A stretch of 58,057 nucleotides of DNA from an uncultured Eggerthellaceae bacterium (GCA_910589125.1 CAJURX010000014.1:1-58057), one strand, 5' to 3'. Shown: positions 30,240 through 39,517, numbered from the stretch's first letter. A program made the numbers and translations. Notes: generated from the sequence alone by a model not told the origin.

Positions 30240-32024
30240 GTGAATGGGTCGGGGATCACGCTGAGCGCGTCCGAGCCCTCGTCTCCGAACGCCTTCGTTC
30301 AGATACCTGTCGATGAGGCTCGGCCGCAGCAGAGCATGGCGTTCGCGCCCGTGTCGCGCCAGAAGAAGATGCGCGTGCCACGCGGGGGCAGCGTCGAGCG
30401 GCCCCAGCAGCGCAACCCGCGCAAGCTGGCACGGCCCGTTCAGGTGGAGGAGGTCGCTCCTGCACCTATCGCACCCTCGCTGCACATCTTCTTGGAGCAA
30501 GAGCCTGAGGAGCGCTTCGCTCCTCCCGAGGAGGAGCCGGAGAGCCTAGCGCAGTTCGTCGCCAGCTTCCCGAGGATCCCTGATGGCTTGATCTTCCAGG
30601 GTGATGAGGATGAGGCGCTGCCGCAGGAGGCTGCCACGCCCTCTTCTGACCTTCCCGAAGATGATCCGGAAGCCGATCTGATGACCATGCGATTCGACCA
30701 GGAGGATGAGCCCGATCCGCATCCGGCTCCGCGCCGCCATGGCGGGGTAGCCGGTGCAGCGCGAGGTGCTCAGCGCGCACAGGCGAGCTCTGAGCGCGTC
30801 ATGCCTGCCGTCAACCCGCGCTTCGAGAAGCTGATCCGCGAGGCCACGTCCTCGCATGCCTCTGAGCGCGACTCCGCCCGCGCTCGCGCGCGCACGGGAG
30901 CCGCAGCCTCTGAGGGGATGGACCGCATGCGCACGCAGGCCATCTCTGGACCGGTGGGGCGCATGAGCGGCTCACCTGGTGCGAGCATGCGCCATGGCAT
31001 GCATCCCAAGAGCGCTGGTCGGGTGGCAGATCCCATGCATGAGCCATTCGGGCGCGCATCCGGTCCTCTTCCCCTGCAGCGTCAGCGCAAGGCTGGATAT
31101 GCTGCTCCCGCTGCGAAGATGGCAGCAGGTGCCATCGCGGCTGCGGGCCAGCGCAACCCGTCGATCCGCTTGCAGGGAAGCGCACCAGCGCGAAGCTGGG
31201 GCGGCCCCGTGGCTGGGATGAAGCGCGATGGAGGGTCTCCTGCTTCGGCGGCGCCTTCCATGCGCCCGACGCAGCACCCCGCCTCCCATATCCCATCCCC
31301 GGCATCTCCTGCGCACCCCGCATCTGCCCCGTCTCCTGCTCCCAGCGCATCTGAGCGCACGCCTGCCATCTCAGCTGACCTTGGCAAGCCGCTCTTGGAT
31401 GCCAGCGCCATCGAGGAGAGCACCATCTTCGATGAGCCGCCCATCTCCATCGCAGAGGGCATGAAGGATGCAGAGAAGAGCCATAAGAAGGGGCGCACCT
31501 TCCTCCTCATCGGCCTCGTGGTGGTCGTCATGGGCCTCATCGGGGTGTTCGCATTCATGGGTGGGCGCGGGGACATCGTCATCCCTGAGATCAGCATCAC
31601 CACCACGAACCCCAGCTCCTCGGGCAAGACGGATGCAGGGGGAGGGGCATCTGATGGCGCGGGTCCCACGCAAGAGCCCGTAGCTGGTGGGGAGAGCGCC
31701 GCGAGCGGTGCAGGCTCGGTGACGTATCGCTATACCGCCAAGACCCCCTCAGGCGTGGAGTACTCCGTCGAGGAGAGCACCACCTTCGACAGCGAAGGGA
31801 AGTGCACGTTCACCACCATGAAGATGGAGTTCCCCTCAGAGCAGGCTGCCAAGGACTACACGGATAGCGTTGCGAGGGATCTGGGGTCGAAGTACACGCT
31901 GGATAGCATGAACGGCGCGAATGCCACCATCACCATCGACAACAGCGGTCTGGGCCTCGATCGGGAGGACTATGAGAACGCGCTGCGCTACAGCGTGGAG
32001 GATCTGGTCATCCTGAAGAAGTAG
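30240..32024 (+). CDS. Single-pass membrane protein with long low-complexity N-terminus, paralogue of 32761-34809
   Basis: About 594 residues. Residues 1-~415 are Pro/Ala/Ser-rich with acidic patches and look disordered; a membrane helix follows at about 418-441 (Leu-Leu-Ile-Gly-Leu-Val-Val-Val-Val-Met-Gly); after a Ser/Gly linker, residues ~494-594 form a compact domain. That domain aligns with the end of the protein at 32761-34809 (shared Tyr-x-Tyr opening, Glu-x2-Thr-Phe-x3-Gly-Lys and Leu-Asp-Arg-Glu-x-Tyr). Charge suggests the N-terminus is cytoplasmic and the C-terminal domain outside. Function unknown. The GTG start is preceded by GAGGG; ATG 30201 is an alternative but sits too close to the presumed transcription start. 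Confidence 0.7.
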   Translation: MNGSGITLSASEPSSPNAFVQIPVDEARPQQSMAFAPVSRQKKMRVPRGGSVERPQQRNPRKLARPVQVEEVAPAPIAPSLHIFLEQEPEERFAPPEEEPESLAQFVASFPRIPDGLIFQGDEDEALPQEAATPSSDLPEDDPEADLMTMRFDQEDEPDPHPAPRRHGGVAGAARGAQRAQASSERVMPAVNPRFEKLIREATSSHASERDSARARARTGAAASEGMDRMRTQAISGPVGRMSGSPGASMRHGMHPKSAGRVADPMHEPFGRASGPLPLQRQRKAGYAAPAAKMAAGAIAAAGQRNPSIRLQGSAPARSWGGPVAGMKRDGGSPASAAPSMRPTQHPASHIPSPASPAHPASAPSPAPSASERTPAISADLGKPLLDASAIEESTIFDEPPISIAEGMKDAEKSHKKGRTFLLIGLVVVVMGLIGVFAFMGGRGDIVIPEISITTTNPSSSGKTDAGGGASDGAGPTQEPVAGGESAASGAGSVTYRYTAKTPSGVEYSVEESTTFDSEGKCTFTTMKMEFPSEQAAKDYTDSVARDLGSKYTLDSMNGANATITIDNSGLGLDREDYENALRYSVEDLVILKK

Positions 32025-32054
32025 CCTGGGCGCTCCTCCCTGCTCGCGCATGCA

Positions 32055-32083
32055 TTGCCAGAAGATCTCTGGTAACATATAGA
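32055..32083 (+). promoter_or_regulatory. Promoter of the 32130-34809 gene pair
   Basis: TTGCCA (32055-32060), 17 bases, TATAGA (32078-32083). It lies in the 105-base gap before the TTG start at 32130. Confidence 0.55.
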
Positions 32084-32129
32084 GAACACATTCTCAACGA
32101 AGCCATTAACCGAAGAAGGAGAATGCACG

Positions 32130-32738
32130 TTGCACAACAGCAGGACAGCTGCGTACCGCACAGAGCATGGCCGCATGGCCACGCGACGCACGTATGCGCG
32201 TCGCGCCTCACGTGCGAAGATGGCTGGCATCTCCCTGCTCTTGGCTTCCTTGCTCCTCGTCGTCTATGCGGTTCCCTGCTTCGCTGCGAGCATCTGGGAT
32301 GAAGGGCTCGCTCCTCAAGGTGCTGGCACCACGTTCTCTGAGCCCATCAATGACAATGCCTACGTCCAAGAGGTAGAAGAGGCCACTGCTGAGGCCGAGG
32401 TCGCGTCAGCATCTGCCGTGCGCGCCGCCTCCAAGGTCAACGCTTCCGTGACCGAGACCACAGGTCCCGGCATCGCGCTCGATGATGATGCCGTGAGCGC
32501 TGCGAAGAAGCGCGTGCAGGCCGTGAGCGCTGCGAAGGTGGAGCGCGATGCGGTGATCGGCGCCATCTCTGCTGAGCAGCCCGTGCAGCGCGATCGCACC
32601 ATCGACATCCTCACTGGCGCCTTCGCTCTCGTCCTGGCCTCGCTCTTCGCCATCTTGGGCACGCGCTCCATCGTCGTAGCACGCCAGTCGCGTGCATTCG
32701 TGGCATCCGCAACATACGGTCATGCTCTGAAGGCATGA
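32130..32738 (+). CDS. Small hypothetical membrane protein
   Basis: A 202-residue protein, start TTG preceded by GAAGGAG nine bases upstream. The basic N-terminus is followed by a hydrophobic segment near 33-52 ending in Cys-Phe-Ala-Ala-Ser, a possible signal-peptidase site or first helix. A middle region of ~95 residues is Ala/Val/Glu-rich and probably helical. A second hydrophobic helix near 160-180 and a basic tail follow, giving an anchored extracytoplasmic domain. No family recognised. It lies between two paralogous single-pass proteins and is 22 bases from the second, so it may join them in a complex. Confidence 0.65.
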   Translation: MHNSRTAAYRTEHGRMATRRTYARRASRAKMAGISLLLASLLLVVYAVPCFAASIWDEGLAPQGAGTTFSEPINDNAYVQEVEEATAEAEVASASAVRAASKVNASVTETTGPGIALDDDAVSAAKKRVQAVSAAKVERDAVIGAISAEQPVQRDRTIDILTGAFALVLASLFAILGTRSIVVARQSRAFVASATYGHALKA

Positions 32739-32760
32739 CGGTGCTATCCAAAGGAAATCG

Positions 32761-34809
32761 ATGACAGGCTCTGGATCAGACCAGATCTCCCTTGATGAGC
32801 TCTTCGCTGCTGTTGGCGTGAGCGTGCCCCAGCCGAAGGAGGCATCCGGTCATGAGGATGAGGCTCCTCAACGGGCATCGTCCAAGGACACCAATGAGCA
32901 AGAGCTCCTTGGTGCGCTCGGCATCCCGCACATCGGCTCATTCCAGAAGCGCGAGGCTGCAGAGGCTTCGGTCGATGCTGATGGCATGGATAGGCAAGAT
33001 CATCGCACGGAGCAGAAGAGCCGCGCGCGCCAGTGGAGGCAGGAGCTGCAAGAGGCAGGAGAGCGCACTGTATCTGCCGCTTCGCAGGATGCGGCCTCAG
33101 GTGATGCTCGCACGCAGCCGGTTCAGGCAAGCGTCTCATCGCTCCCATCCCTGACCGCGAATGCCATCCGTCCCTTCGGGGAGGGAGCAGAGGCTGGCAG
33201 CAAGATCGGCGTCTTGGAGGATGCGCGGGCGCAAGCGCCCGAGCATCAAGCCTCAGGCACGCGCTCGGCTGTCCCGAGCGGCCAGCAGGGATGGGCACCG
33301 CCCGATCCACGGACGATGCGGCCCATCCAACCCGCACAGCAGCCGATGCGTCCCGTGCAGGCGGATCTCGCGCAACAGCCCTCTTCGCAGATGCCCCATC
33401 CGGGGATGCGACAGGGCTTCTCACAGCAGGCTCAAGCGGCGTTCCAGCAGGTGCAGCAGGCCTCGTTGCCGCAGCTGCAACCGGTGGATAAGCCCATCGC
33501 CCCGATCGACCAGCAGGCCGCATCCCAACCGCAGCTCTCTCAGAAGCCCTTGGTGCCCTCATCTGAGGTGGGGCACCTGCACTCGGTAGAGCAGCAGGTC
33601 ATCCAGCAAGGTGCGCCGCATGCTCAGGCGCAGCCCTTCGCACCGCAGCCCATGGCAAGCTCGTTCGCTCAGCAGCCACAAGGTCAGCAGCACGCTCAGC
33701 AACCCTTCCAGGTTGCGGTGGCTTCCACGTGGCAGCAGCAGATGGAGCAGGCAGCTCAGATGCAAGGGGCAGAGGCTCTGGAGGCATCCGAGCAGCGCAC
33801 GTCGCAGCCAAGCGAGGGCATCGATCCAGGAGCAGGCCATCCCTCTGCGCACGCAGAGGCGCCATTGCAGGGAGAATGGGCCGACGTGGCTTCGGCGGAT
33901 GGGGGGGCCTCTGATGCTCAGCGCCTCGCAGCAGCCGCTCCTCTTGCTGATGAGCCCCTCTCAGGTGATACCCAGCACGCGCAGATGCAGGAGCAGGCAG
34001 AGGGGCAGCTCACCGAAGCGCTCCCTGAGCAGTTCGGCTATGACGGCATCCATGAGGGAGCAGCGCGCGAAGAGGGTGGCTTCCCGCCCTTCGAGCATGC
34101 GCCTTCCATGCGTCCGTTCGATGCGCCGCAGATGCAGCCGCTCTCTCCCATGCCAGCGCCCATGGCACCACATGAGCTGCAGGGTGGGGAGGACCTTGTC
34201 CTCGTCCAAGCACCTGCGAGCAGCGACGCGCTCGAGGATCTCGAGAAGGAAGCCCGCTCATCGAAGGTGGCGCATGTGGTCGGCGGCATCCTGATCGCCG
34301 TTGCCGTGGCATGCGTTGCCGTTGCCATCTGCCTCCTGACGGGCATCATAGACCTCTCGGCATTCAACCCGAACCATTCGGCGCAGACTACAGCTACGAA
34401 CACGCAGATCTCCAGCCAGGCGGCCCCGAGCGCGACCTCAGATGATGCAGGCGCATCCGACCAGCCCGCCATGACCACGCAGTCGGGCAGCAAGTCTGGG
34501 CAGGTGGTCTACTCGTATGTGGTGCGCGGCGTTGATGGTGGAACGCATGAGGCGCTCGAGACTGCGACGTTCGGGGAGGATGGGAAGCTCACATCCAGCG
34601 TCCTTGAGATCCAGAGCGATTCCCAGATGGATTCGGAGAAGCTCCTCGATCAGCTGAGGCAGCAATTCGGCGACAGCCTGACCGAGGGCACGGCCTCTGA
34701 GGATAAGGTCGTCTGCACGGTCACGCTGCCCCGTGACGACCTTGACCGCGAGTCCTATACGGAGCTGCTCTCCACGAACGCCCCGGAATTCAAGATCGTC
34801 TCGCAGTAG
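32761..34809 (+). CDS. Gln-rich single-pass membrane protein, paralogue of 30240-32024
   Basis: A 682-residue protein with RBS AAAGGAAA. The first ~490 residues are rich in Gln, Ala, Pro and Met, many in Gln-Gln and Gln-Pro pairs, and likely unstructured. A membrane helix lies at about 506-530 (Gly-Gly-Ile-Leu-Ile-Ala-Val-Ala-Val-Ala), then a Ser/Thr linker and a C-terminal domain at ~581-682. Only the C-terminal domain and architecture resemble the protein at 30240-32024; the low-complexity parts differ. By charge, the Gln-rich part is cytoplasmic. Role unknown; a scaffold or envelope sensor is conceivable. It is the last gene before a convergent terminator. Confidence 0.7.
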   Translation: MTGSGSDQISLDELFAAVGVSVPQPKEASGHEDEAPQRASSKDTNEQELLGALGIPHIGSFQKREAAEASVDADGMDRQDHRTEQKSRARQWRQELQEAGERTVSAASQDAASGDARTQPVQASVSSLPSLTANAIRPFGEGAEAGSKIGVLEDARAQAPEHQASGTRSAVPSGQQGWAPPDPRTMRPIQPAQQPMRPVQADLAQQPSSQMPHPGMRQGFSQQAQAAFQQVQQASLPQLQPVDKPIAPIDQQAASQPQLSQKPLVPSSEVGHLHSVEQQVIQQGAPHAQAQPFAPQPMASSFAQQPQGQQHAQQPFQVAVASTWQQQMEQAAQMQGAEALEASEQRTSQPSEGIDPGAGHPSAHAEAPLQGEWADVASADGGASDAQRLAAAAPLADEPLSGDTQHAQMQEQAEGQLTEALPEQFGYDGIHEGAAREEGGFPPFEHAPSMRPFDAPQMQPLSPMPAPMAPHELQGGEDLVLVQAPASSDALEDLEKEARSSKVAHVVGGILIAVAVACVAVAICLLTGIIDLSAFNPNHSAQTTATNTQISSQAAPSATSDDAGASDQPAMTTQSGSKSGQVVYSYVVRGVDGGTHEALETATFGEDGKLTSSVLEIQSDSQMDSEKLLDQLRQQFGDSLTEGTASEDKVVCTVTLPRDDLDRESYTELLSTNAPEFKIVSQ

Positions 34810-34962
34810 CGCGCTCCTGACCCTTGTGCGCTTCGAGCGTCCCTGGGTCCTCTTGTCCCTGTGCGCGATATCCCGTGCAAGCCACTTGCGCGCGTGTCCA
34901 CCGCAATGGGCGAGGGGCACATCATCCCGGTGTCCATGCAGGGAGCATCCCCTGAAAATGAG

Positions 34963-34986
34963 AAGGGCCCGCCGAAGCGGGCCCTT
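34963..34986 (-). terminator. Intrinsic terminator shared by convergent genes
   Basis: A perfect ten-base stem (AAGGGCCCGC with GCGGGCCCTT) encloses CGAA on the plus strand, read as a stable TTCG tetraloop on the minus strand, where it is followed by CTCATTTTC. It thus best serves the small minus-strand gene ending at 35008 but may also stop the plus-strand transcript. Confidence 0.85.
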
Positions 34987-35007
34987 GATGCTCTTCTGTG
35001 CCTGAGC

Positions 35008-35238
35008 TTATTCGCCAGCGCGAGAGGCGGCGAACTTCTCAACGGTGCTCACGAAGGTGTTGTACAGATCAGGGGAGATCAGAACAGTGGAGACCTGTCC
35101 GTCAGTGATCATGACCTTGACCTTCTGATCCTTGACGATGTCGATCAGCTCAGACTCGGACATGCGGTCCATCTCAGACTTGGTGACCATCCAGTCGTTA
35201 AGGCTTTGCAGGCGCGGGAGATTCAGTCCCTCATTCAT
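35008..35238 (-). CDS. Small protein with Phd/YefM-like core, orphan
   Basis: A 76-residue protein starting at ATG 35238, seven bases after AAAAGGAG. The middle (Lys-Val-Met-Ile-Thr-Asp-Gly then Val-Ser-Thr-Val-Leu-Ile-Ser-Pro-Asp-Leu-Tyr) resembles the strand-helix core of Phd/YefM antitoxins, which bind DNA and neutralise a toxin. No toxin gene adjoins it, the upstream neighbour being ligA on the other strand, so it may be a domesticated regulator or something unrelated. It has its own terminator. Confidence in the gene is good, in the family low. Confidence 0.6.
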   Translation of the reverse strand: MNEGLNLPRLQSLNDWMVTKSEMDRMSESELIDIVKDQKVKVMITDGQVSTVLISPDLYNTFVSTVEKFAASRAGE

Positions 35239-35389
35239 GTAGCTGCTCCTTTTCACGTAAAGAATTCGGCAAGCAATCCATGCCTGCTCACGTTCCTTTT
35301 TGAATTATAGTCATTAATCCGTGGATTGCCACCACGATTTGCAAGAACATCGTGGATCGAATGAACCGTCTCAAGGCAAAGGAGCAGCG

Positions 35390-37510
35390 ATGGGAATGGC
35401 GAGAACAGGGAGCGAGGGCATTGCGCATCTCACGGCCAAGGAGGCGTCTGCGCGCATGGACGCGCTGCGTCAGGAGATCGAGCGCAATACCTATCTGTAC
35501 TATGCCCTCGACGCGCCTGAGATCTCAGATGCGGCCTACGACTCGCTCATGCGCGACCTGCGCGCGCTCGAGGAGGCATATCCTGAGCTCGCCGCTCCCG
35601 ATAGCCCCACGAAGCGCGTGGGCGGCACGGTGGAGAAGCAGTTCAGCGCCATCGAGCATGCGAGCAGGATGTACTCGCTCGACAACGCCATGGACGAGGC
35701 TGAGCTCATGGAGTGGATGGAGGGCATGGAGAAGCTCTACGGCCACCTGCCCGAGCTCTGCTGCGAGCTCAAGATAGACGGCTCCTCCATCGCGATCACG
35801 TATCAGGATGGGCAGCTCGTGCAAGCTGCCACGCGCGGGGACGGGACCACGGGCGAGGATGTGACGGCGAACGTGCTCCGGGTGCGGGATGTCCCGCGCA
35901 CGCTCCATGCCGCAGCGCTCGGCTCGGTCGCTGATCCCGATGCTCCCCTTGAGCTGCGCGGGGAGATATACATGCCCCGCTCGAGCTTCGAGGCGCTCAA
36001 TCTGGAAGCCCAGGCAGAGGGCAAGAAGCAGTTCGCGAATCCGAGGAATGCAGCGGCGGGCTCGCTTCGCCAGAAGGACCCGAGCATCACGGCTTCGCGC
36101 GACCTCGCCACCTTCATCTACTCCGTCTCCAGCAATGCAGCGCTTCACGTGAGGGGGCAGTGGGAGCTCCTGGAATGGCTCAGGTCGGCAGGCTTCCATG
36201 TGAATCCCGATGTCGCGCTTTGCTCGACGAAGGAGGAGGTCATCCAGTTCTGCGCGGCGTCCCTTGAGAAGCGCGAGTCCCTTCCCTATGAGATAGACGG
36301 CGTCGTGGTCAAGGTGAATGAGTTCGCCTTGCAGGACGCGGCGGGATTCACCTCGCGCGCTCCCAAATGGGCGATCGCATTCAAGTTCCCTCCTGAGGAG
36401 AAGACCACCATCCTGCACGATATCACGGTGCAGGTCGGTCGGACAGGAGCGCTCACGCCCGTAGCCGAGCTCGAGCCCGTGCGGATAGCGGGGTCGGTCG
36501 TGGCGCGCGCCACCTTGCACAACGAGGATGAGGTCCATCGCAAGGATGTGCGGGTGGGGGATACCGTGATCGTGCGGAAGGCGGGGGATGTGATCCCGGA
36601 GGTCTTGGGGCCAGTGGTGACGCTGCGCCCCGATGATGCCCTCCCATGGGTGGCCCCGACGACTTGCCCGAGCTGCGGGAGCCCCGTCATCCGCGAAGAG
36701 GGGGAAGCGCAGATCAGATGCGTGTCCATCGACTGCCCCGCCCAAGCCCTTGAGAGGCTCCTGCATTGGGTGAGCCGTGGCGCGATGGATATCGACGGCA
36801 TGGGGGAGGAGATCGTGAGCCGCCTCGTCGAGATGGGGCGGCTGAGCGACGTGGCTGACTTCTACTCCCTCACCGTGGAGGAGCTGGAGCGATTGCAGAT
36901 GGGGCGCTTCAACAAGGAAGGCGATCCCATCACGCTCGGCCACACGACGGCTGTGAAGCTCGTGGAGGCCATACAGGGGTCGAAGGAGCGCGATTTCGCG
37001 CGCGTGATCTGTGGGCTGGGCATTCGGCACATCGGGAAGAGCACCGCAGAGGACCTGGTGGAAGCGTATCCGTCCATGGAGGCCATGCGGCAGGCGAGCG
37101 AGGAGGAGTTGCAGGCGGTCTATGGCATAGGCGAGCGCGTTGCTGCCAGCATCTGGGCCTTCTTGCGCACGCCTGACAACGTGGACGTCATCGAGCGCTT
37201 GGAGCGCGCGGGCGTGGCCATGGCGGCGGTGCGACCAGAAGGGGAGGGCGTCCCGCGAACGCTGGAGGGCCTCACGTTCGTGCTCACGGGAACGCTGACC
37301 GGTCTGCGCCTCTCTCGGGAAGAGGCAGCCGATGCGCTCAAGGCCTATGGCGCGAAGGTGTCATCGAGCGTCTCGAAGAAGACCTCGTATGTGGTCGCGG
37401 GCGAGAATCCCGGCTCCAAGTACGACAAGGCGGTCGAGTTGGGCGTTCCCGTGCTCGATGAGGACCAGCTGCGGGCCGTGATGGACACCGGCGTGCCGCC
37501 TGTCATATAA
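35390..37510 (+). CDS. ligA: NAD-dependent DNA ligase
   Basis: A 706-residue ligase that seals nicks during replication and repair using NAD+. The order is adenylation domain with active-site Lys in Cys-Glu-Leu-Lys-Ile-Asp-Gly (near 125), OB fold, four-cysteine zinc finger (Cys-Pro-Ser-Cys then Cys and Cys-Pro-Ala-Gln near 425-450), helix-hairpin-helix region and a C-terminal BRCT domain (near 625-706). Slightly longer than the ~670-residue norm, mainly at the N-terminus. ATG 35390 follows AAAGGAG by six bases; an earlier in-frame start at 35321 lacks a site. Confidence 0.96.
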   Translation: MGMARTGSEGIAHLTAKEASARMDALRQEIERNTYLYYALDAPEISDAAYDSLMRDLRALEEAYPELAAPDSPTKRVGGTVEKQFSAIEHASRMYSLDNAMDEAELMEWMEGMEKLYGHLPELCCELKIDGSSIAITYQDGQLVQAATRGDGTTGEDVTANVLRVRDVPRTLHAAALGSVADPDAPLELRGEIYMPRSSFEALNLEAQAEGKKQFANPRNAAAGSLRQKDPSITASRDLATFIYSVSSNAALHVRGQWELLEWLRSAGFHVNPDVALCSTKEEVIQFCAASLEKRESLPYEIDGVVVKVNEFALQDAAGFTSRAPKWAIAFKFPPEEKTTILHDITVQVGRTGALTPVAELEPVRIAGSVVARATLHNEDEVHRKDVRVGDTVIVRKAGDVIPEVLGPVVTLRPDDALPWVAPTTCPSCGSPVIREEGEAQIRCVSIDCPAQALERLLHWVSRGAMDIDGMGEEIVSRLVEMGRLSDVADFYSLTVEELERLQMGRFNKEGDPITLGHTTAVKLVEAIQGSKERDFARVICGLGIRHIGKSTAEDLVEAYPSMEAMRQASEEELQAVYGIGERVAASIWAFLRTPDNVDVIERLERAGVAMAAVRPEGEGVPRTLEGLTFVLTGTLTGLRLSREEAADALKAYGAKVSSSVSKKTSYVVAGENPGSKYDKAVELGVPVLDEDQLRAVMDTGVPPVI

Positions 37511-37511
37511 T
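37482..37511 (+). promoter_or_regulatory. Promoter inside the end of ligA for the LCP gene
   Basis: TGGACA (37482-37487), 18 bases, TATAAT (37506-37511) overlapping the ligA stop codon region, about 90 bases ahead of the LCP start. Confidence 0.55.
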
Positions 37512-37603
37512 GTCGCATCCGAAGTGAACCGAACATCGATGCCCATGGCGTTCCGGGCCAGCTGGTCCGGCGCCCCGACAGGAACGGTCATCTGCTAGAG
37601 CCC

Positions 37604-39313
37604 ATGGCGTCCCGGCACGGAAACCCACGCGATCGATCAGCGTCCTCAACGCCCCGGCACTCGCGGGACGTGAGGCATGTGCAGCTGGCGGGCTCCGCAC
37701 GCCCATCCCGGCGCTCGGATGCATCCGAAGATGCGCCTGCGAAGGGGTCTGGGTCTGCTTCTGCGAATGAGCGCGCCCATGCGGTGCAGCGCAGGTCGTC
37801 CATCCACAAGCGCACATCCCAAGCCGGGCGTGCGCCTGCGCATTCGGCAGACGTGGTCCGTGACCGCACGTCCTCCTCGCGCGCGACCGCATCTTCTGCC
37901 GACGATGCCTACGAGCGCTTGAAGCGCCACGATGGCAGCACGGATGCCGCCCGCAGCTATGCCTCCGAATCCACGGATATCGACATGAAGGTGCGTGCCG
38001 CCTCCCGCAAGAAGCGCAAGCGCCGCAAGGTCCTGGTCGGCACCCTCGTGGCGCTGCTCTCCGTGTGCGTCATCGGGGTTGGCGCTGCGTTCGCCTACAT
38101 CTATTCGATCAATGAGAATCTCCAGGGCAAGGTGGATGATGCGCTCCTCTCGGTGCTGTCACCGGTGGATACCCCTACCGACCCCTTCTATGTCCTGCTC
38201 CTGGGCACGGATGGCTCAGCAGAGCGCGAAGCGGCGGATGGGCTGGATGAGGGCGCCTACCGGAGCGATTCGATGATGCTCGCGCGGATCGATCCCAAGG
38301 ACAAGAAGGTCTCCATCATCTCCATCCCACGTGACACGCTGGTCTCCATCCCTGGGCATGGCGATCAGAAGATCAATGCAGCGCTCGCATTCGGTGGCCC
38401 ATCGCTTGCGGTGCAGACGGTGTCGAAGCTGGCCGGGGTTCCCATCACGCATTATGCCGAGGTCAACTTCGATGGCTTCCGCTCGGTCGTGGATGCGCTC
38501 GGGGGTGTAGAGGTGGATGTCCCCATCCCCATCAACGATGACGAGGCGGGCGGCTCCCTTGAGGCGGGCGTCCAGACGCTCGACGGCGAAGGCGCGCTCA
38601 TCTTGTGCCGCACGCGCCATACCTATGATGATTACGGCGCGGGGGACCTGTATCGCGCGGCGAACCAGCGCATGGTGATATCCGCCATCGCGCAGAAGAT
38701 GCTCTCTGTGGATCCCTTCAGCTTGGGGAACACGGTGAGCACGCTCTCGCAATACGTGACCACCGACCTGGATGTGGCATCCATCGTGGGGATCGCGCAG
38801 TCGATGCGCGGCATAGATGCCACAGAGGATATCTACACCGCCGTGGCGCCCACCACATCCGAATACAAGAATGGCGGTTGGTACGAGATCCTGGACAAGA
38901 CCGCATGGAAGGACATGATGCGGCGCATGGATGAGGGGCTGCCGCCGGTGGCAGCTGATGAGGTGGACCTGAGCACGGGGACCATCCTCTCCTCAGCGGG
39001 CGGCAAGTCCGAGGGTAGCTCATACAAGGTGAACAAGGCCACCACCATCCGCTTGCGCAACGGCAGCGGCGTGGATGGCATATGCGACGCAGCCTTGAAG
39101 AAGCTCCAGGACATGGGATACCAGCAGATCAACACGGGCAACGCTGACAGCTTCGATTACAAAGAGAGCATCATCGTGTACAAGAAGGACTCCCAAGAGG
39201 CCGAGGCGAAGGCCATCGCGAACGTGCTGGGCGGGAAGCCCATGAAGGATGACGGCTCGTATCTGTTCGAGAGCGATTTCCTGATCGTGCTCGGCTCTGA
39301 CTGGCAAGCCTGA
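37604..39313 (+). CDS. LytR-CpsA-Psr (LCP) family wall ligase with LytR_C domain
   Basis: A 569-residue protein. A basic, Ser/Arg-rich cytoplasmic region of ~135 residues leads to a membrane helix near 145-168 (Leu-Val-Ala-Leu-Leu-Ser-Val-Cys-Val-Ile-Gly-Val-Gly). The LCP catalytic domain follows, with Arg-Ser-Asp-Ser-Met-Met-Leu-Ala near 222, Ile-Pro-Arg-Asp-Thr near 243 and Arg-Thr-Arg-His-Thr-Tyr-Asp-Asp-Tyr near 335. A LytR_C domain lies near 470-565. LCP enzymes attach teichoic acid, arabinogalactan or capsule polymers to peptidoglycan outside the membrane, using polyprenyl-linked donors. The gene stands alone with its own promoter. Confidence 0.92.
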   Translation: MASRHGNPRDRSASSTPRHSRDVRHVQLAGSARPSRRSDASEDAPAKGSGSASANERAHAVQRRSSIHKRTSQAGRAPAHSADVVRDRTSSSRATASSADDAYERLKRHDGSTDAARSYASESTDIDMKVRAASRKKRKRRKVLVGTLVALLSVCVIGVGAAFAYIYSINENLQGKVDDALLSVLSPVDTPTDPFYVLLLGTDGSAEREAADGLDEGAYRSDSMMLARIDPKDKKVSIISIPRDTLVSIPGHGDQKINAALAFGGPSLAVQTVSKLAGVPITHYAEVNFDGFRSVVDALGGVEVDVPIPINDDEAGGSLEAGVQTLDGEGALILCRTRHTYDDYGAGDLYRAANQRMVISAIAQKMLSVDPFSLGNTVSTLSQYVTTDLDVASIVGIAQSMRGIDATEDIYTAVAPTTSEYKNGGWYEILDKTAWKDMMRRMDEGLPPVAADEVDLSTGTILSSAGGKSEGSSYKVNKATTIRLRNGSGVDGICDAALKKLQDMGYQQINTGNADSFDYKESIIVYKKDSQEAEAKAIANVLGGKPMKDDGSYLFESDFLIVLGSDWQA

Positions 39314-39384
39314 GCGCGCTTCCCCTTCGCATCCTCGGTGTCATCCCGATGACGAGCGGCGCACGGAAGGCTTCGTCCCATAAT

Positions 39385-39428
39385 TATCCTAAGTTGGATA
39401 TATATCTGAGAACGAATTATATTCAGAT
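39385..39428 (+). promoter_or_regulatory. modA promoter/operator region, AT-rich with inverted repeats
   Basis: The 204-base gap before modA has an AT-rich core unlike its surroundings. TATCC-N6-GGATA (39385-39400) overlaps a TTGGAT that could be the -35; TATATT follows after 18 bases (39418-39423). ATCTGA (39404-39409) and TCAGAT (39423-39428) flank the spacer and -10. A ModE- or other metal-responsive repressor site is likely, though the sequence is not the E. coli ModE box. Confidence 0.5.
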
Positions 39429-39517
39429 GAAGATAATAATATGTTAGACTGAGGATGATATGAGGAGGGCATGCGGCAGTGGTGCATCCTCCATGCAGGT
39501 CCATCAGAGGAGGGGAC

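Noticed and set aside
39314..39517. Moco riboswitch before modA or moaA
   Set aside because: The leader shows protein-operator-like palindromes rather than the multi-stem Moco element, and the moaA gap of 72 bases is too short.
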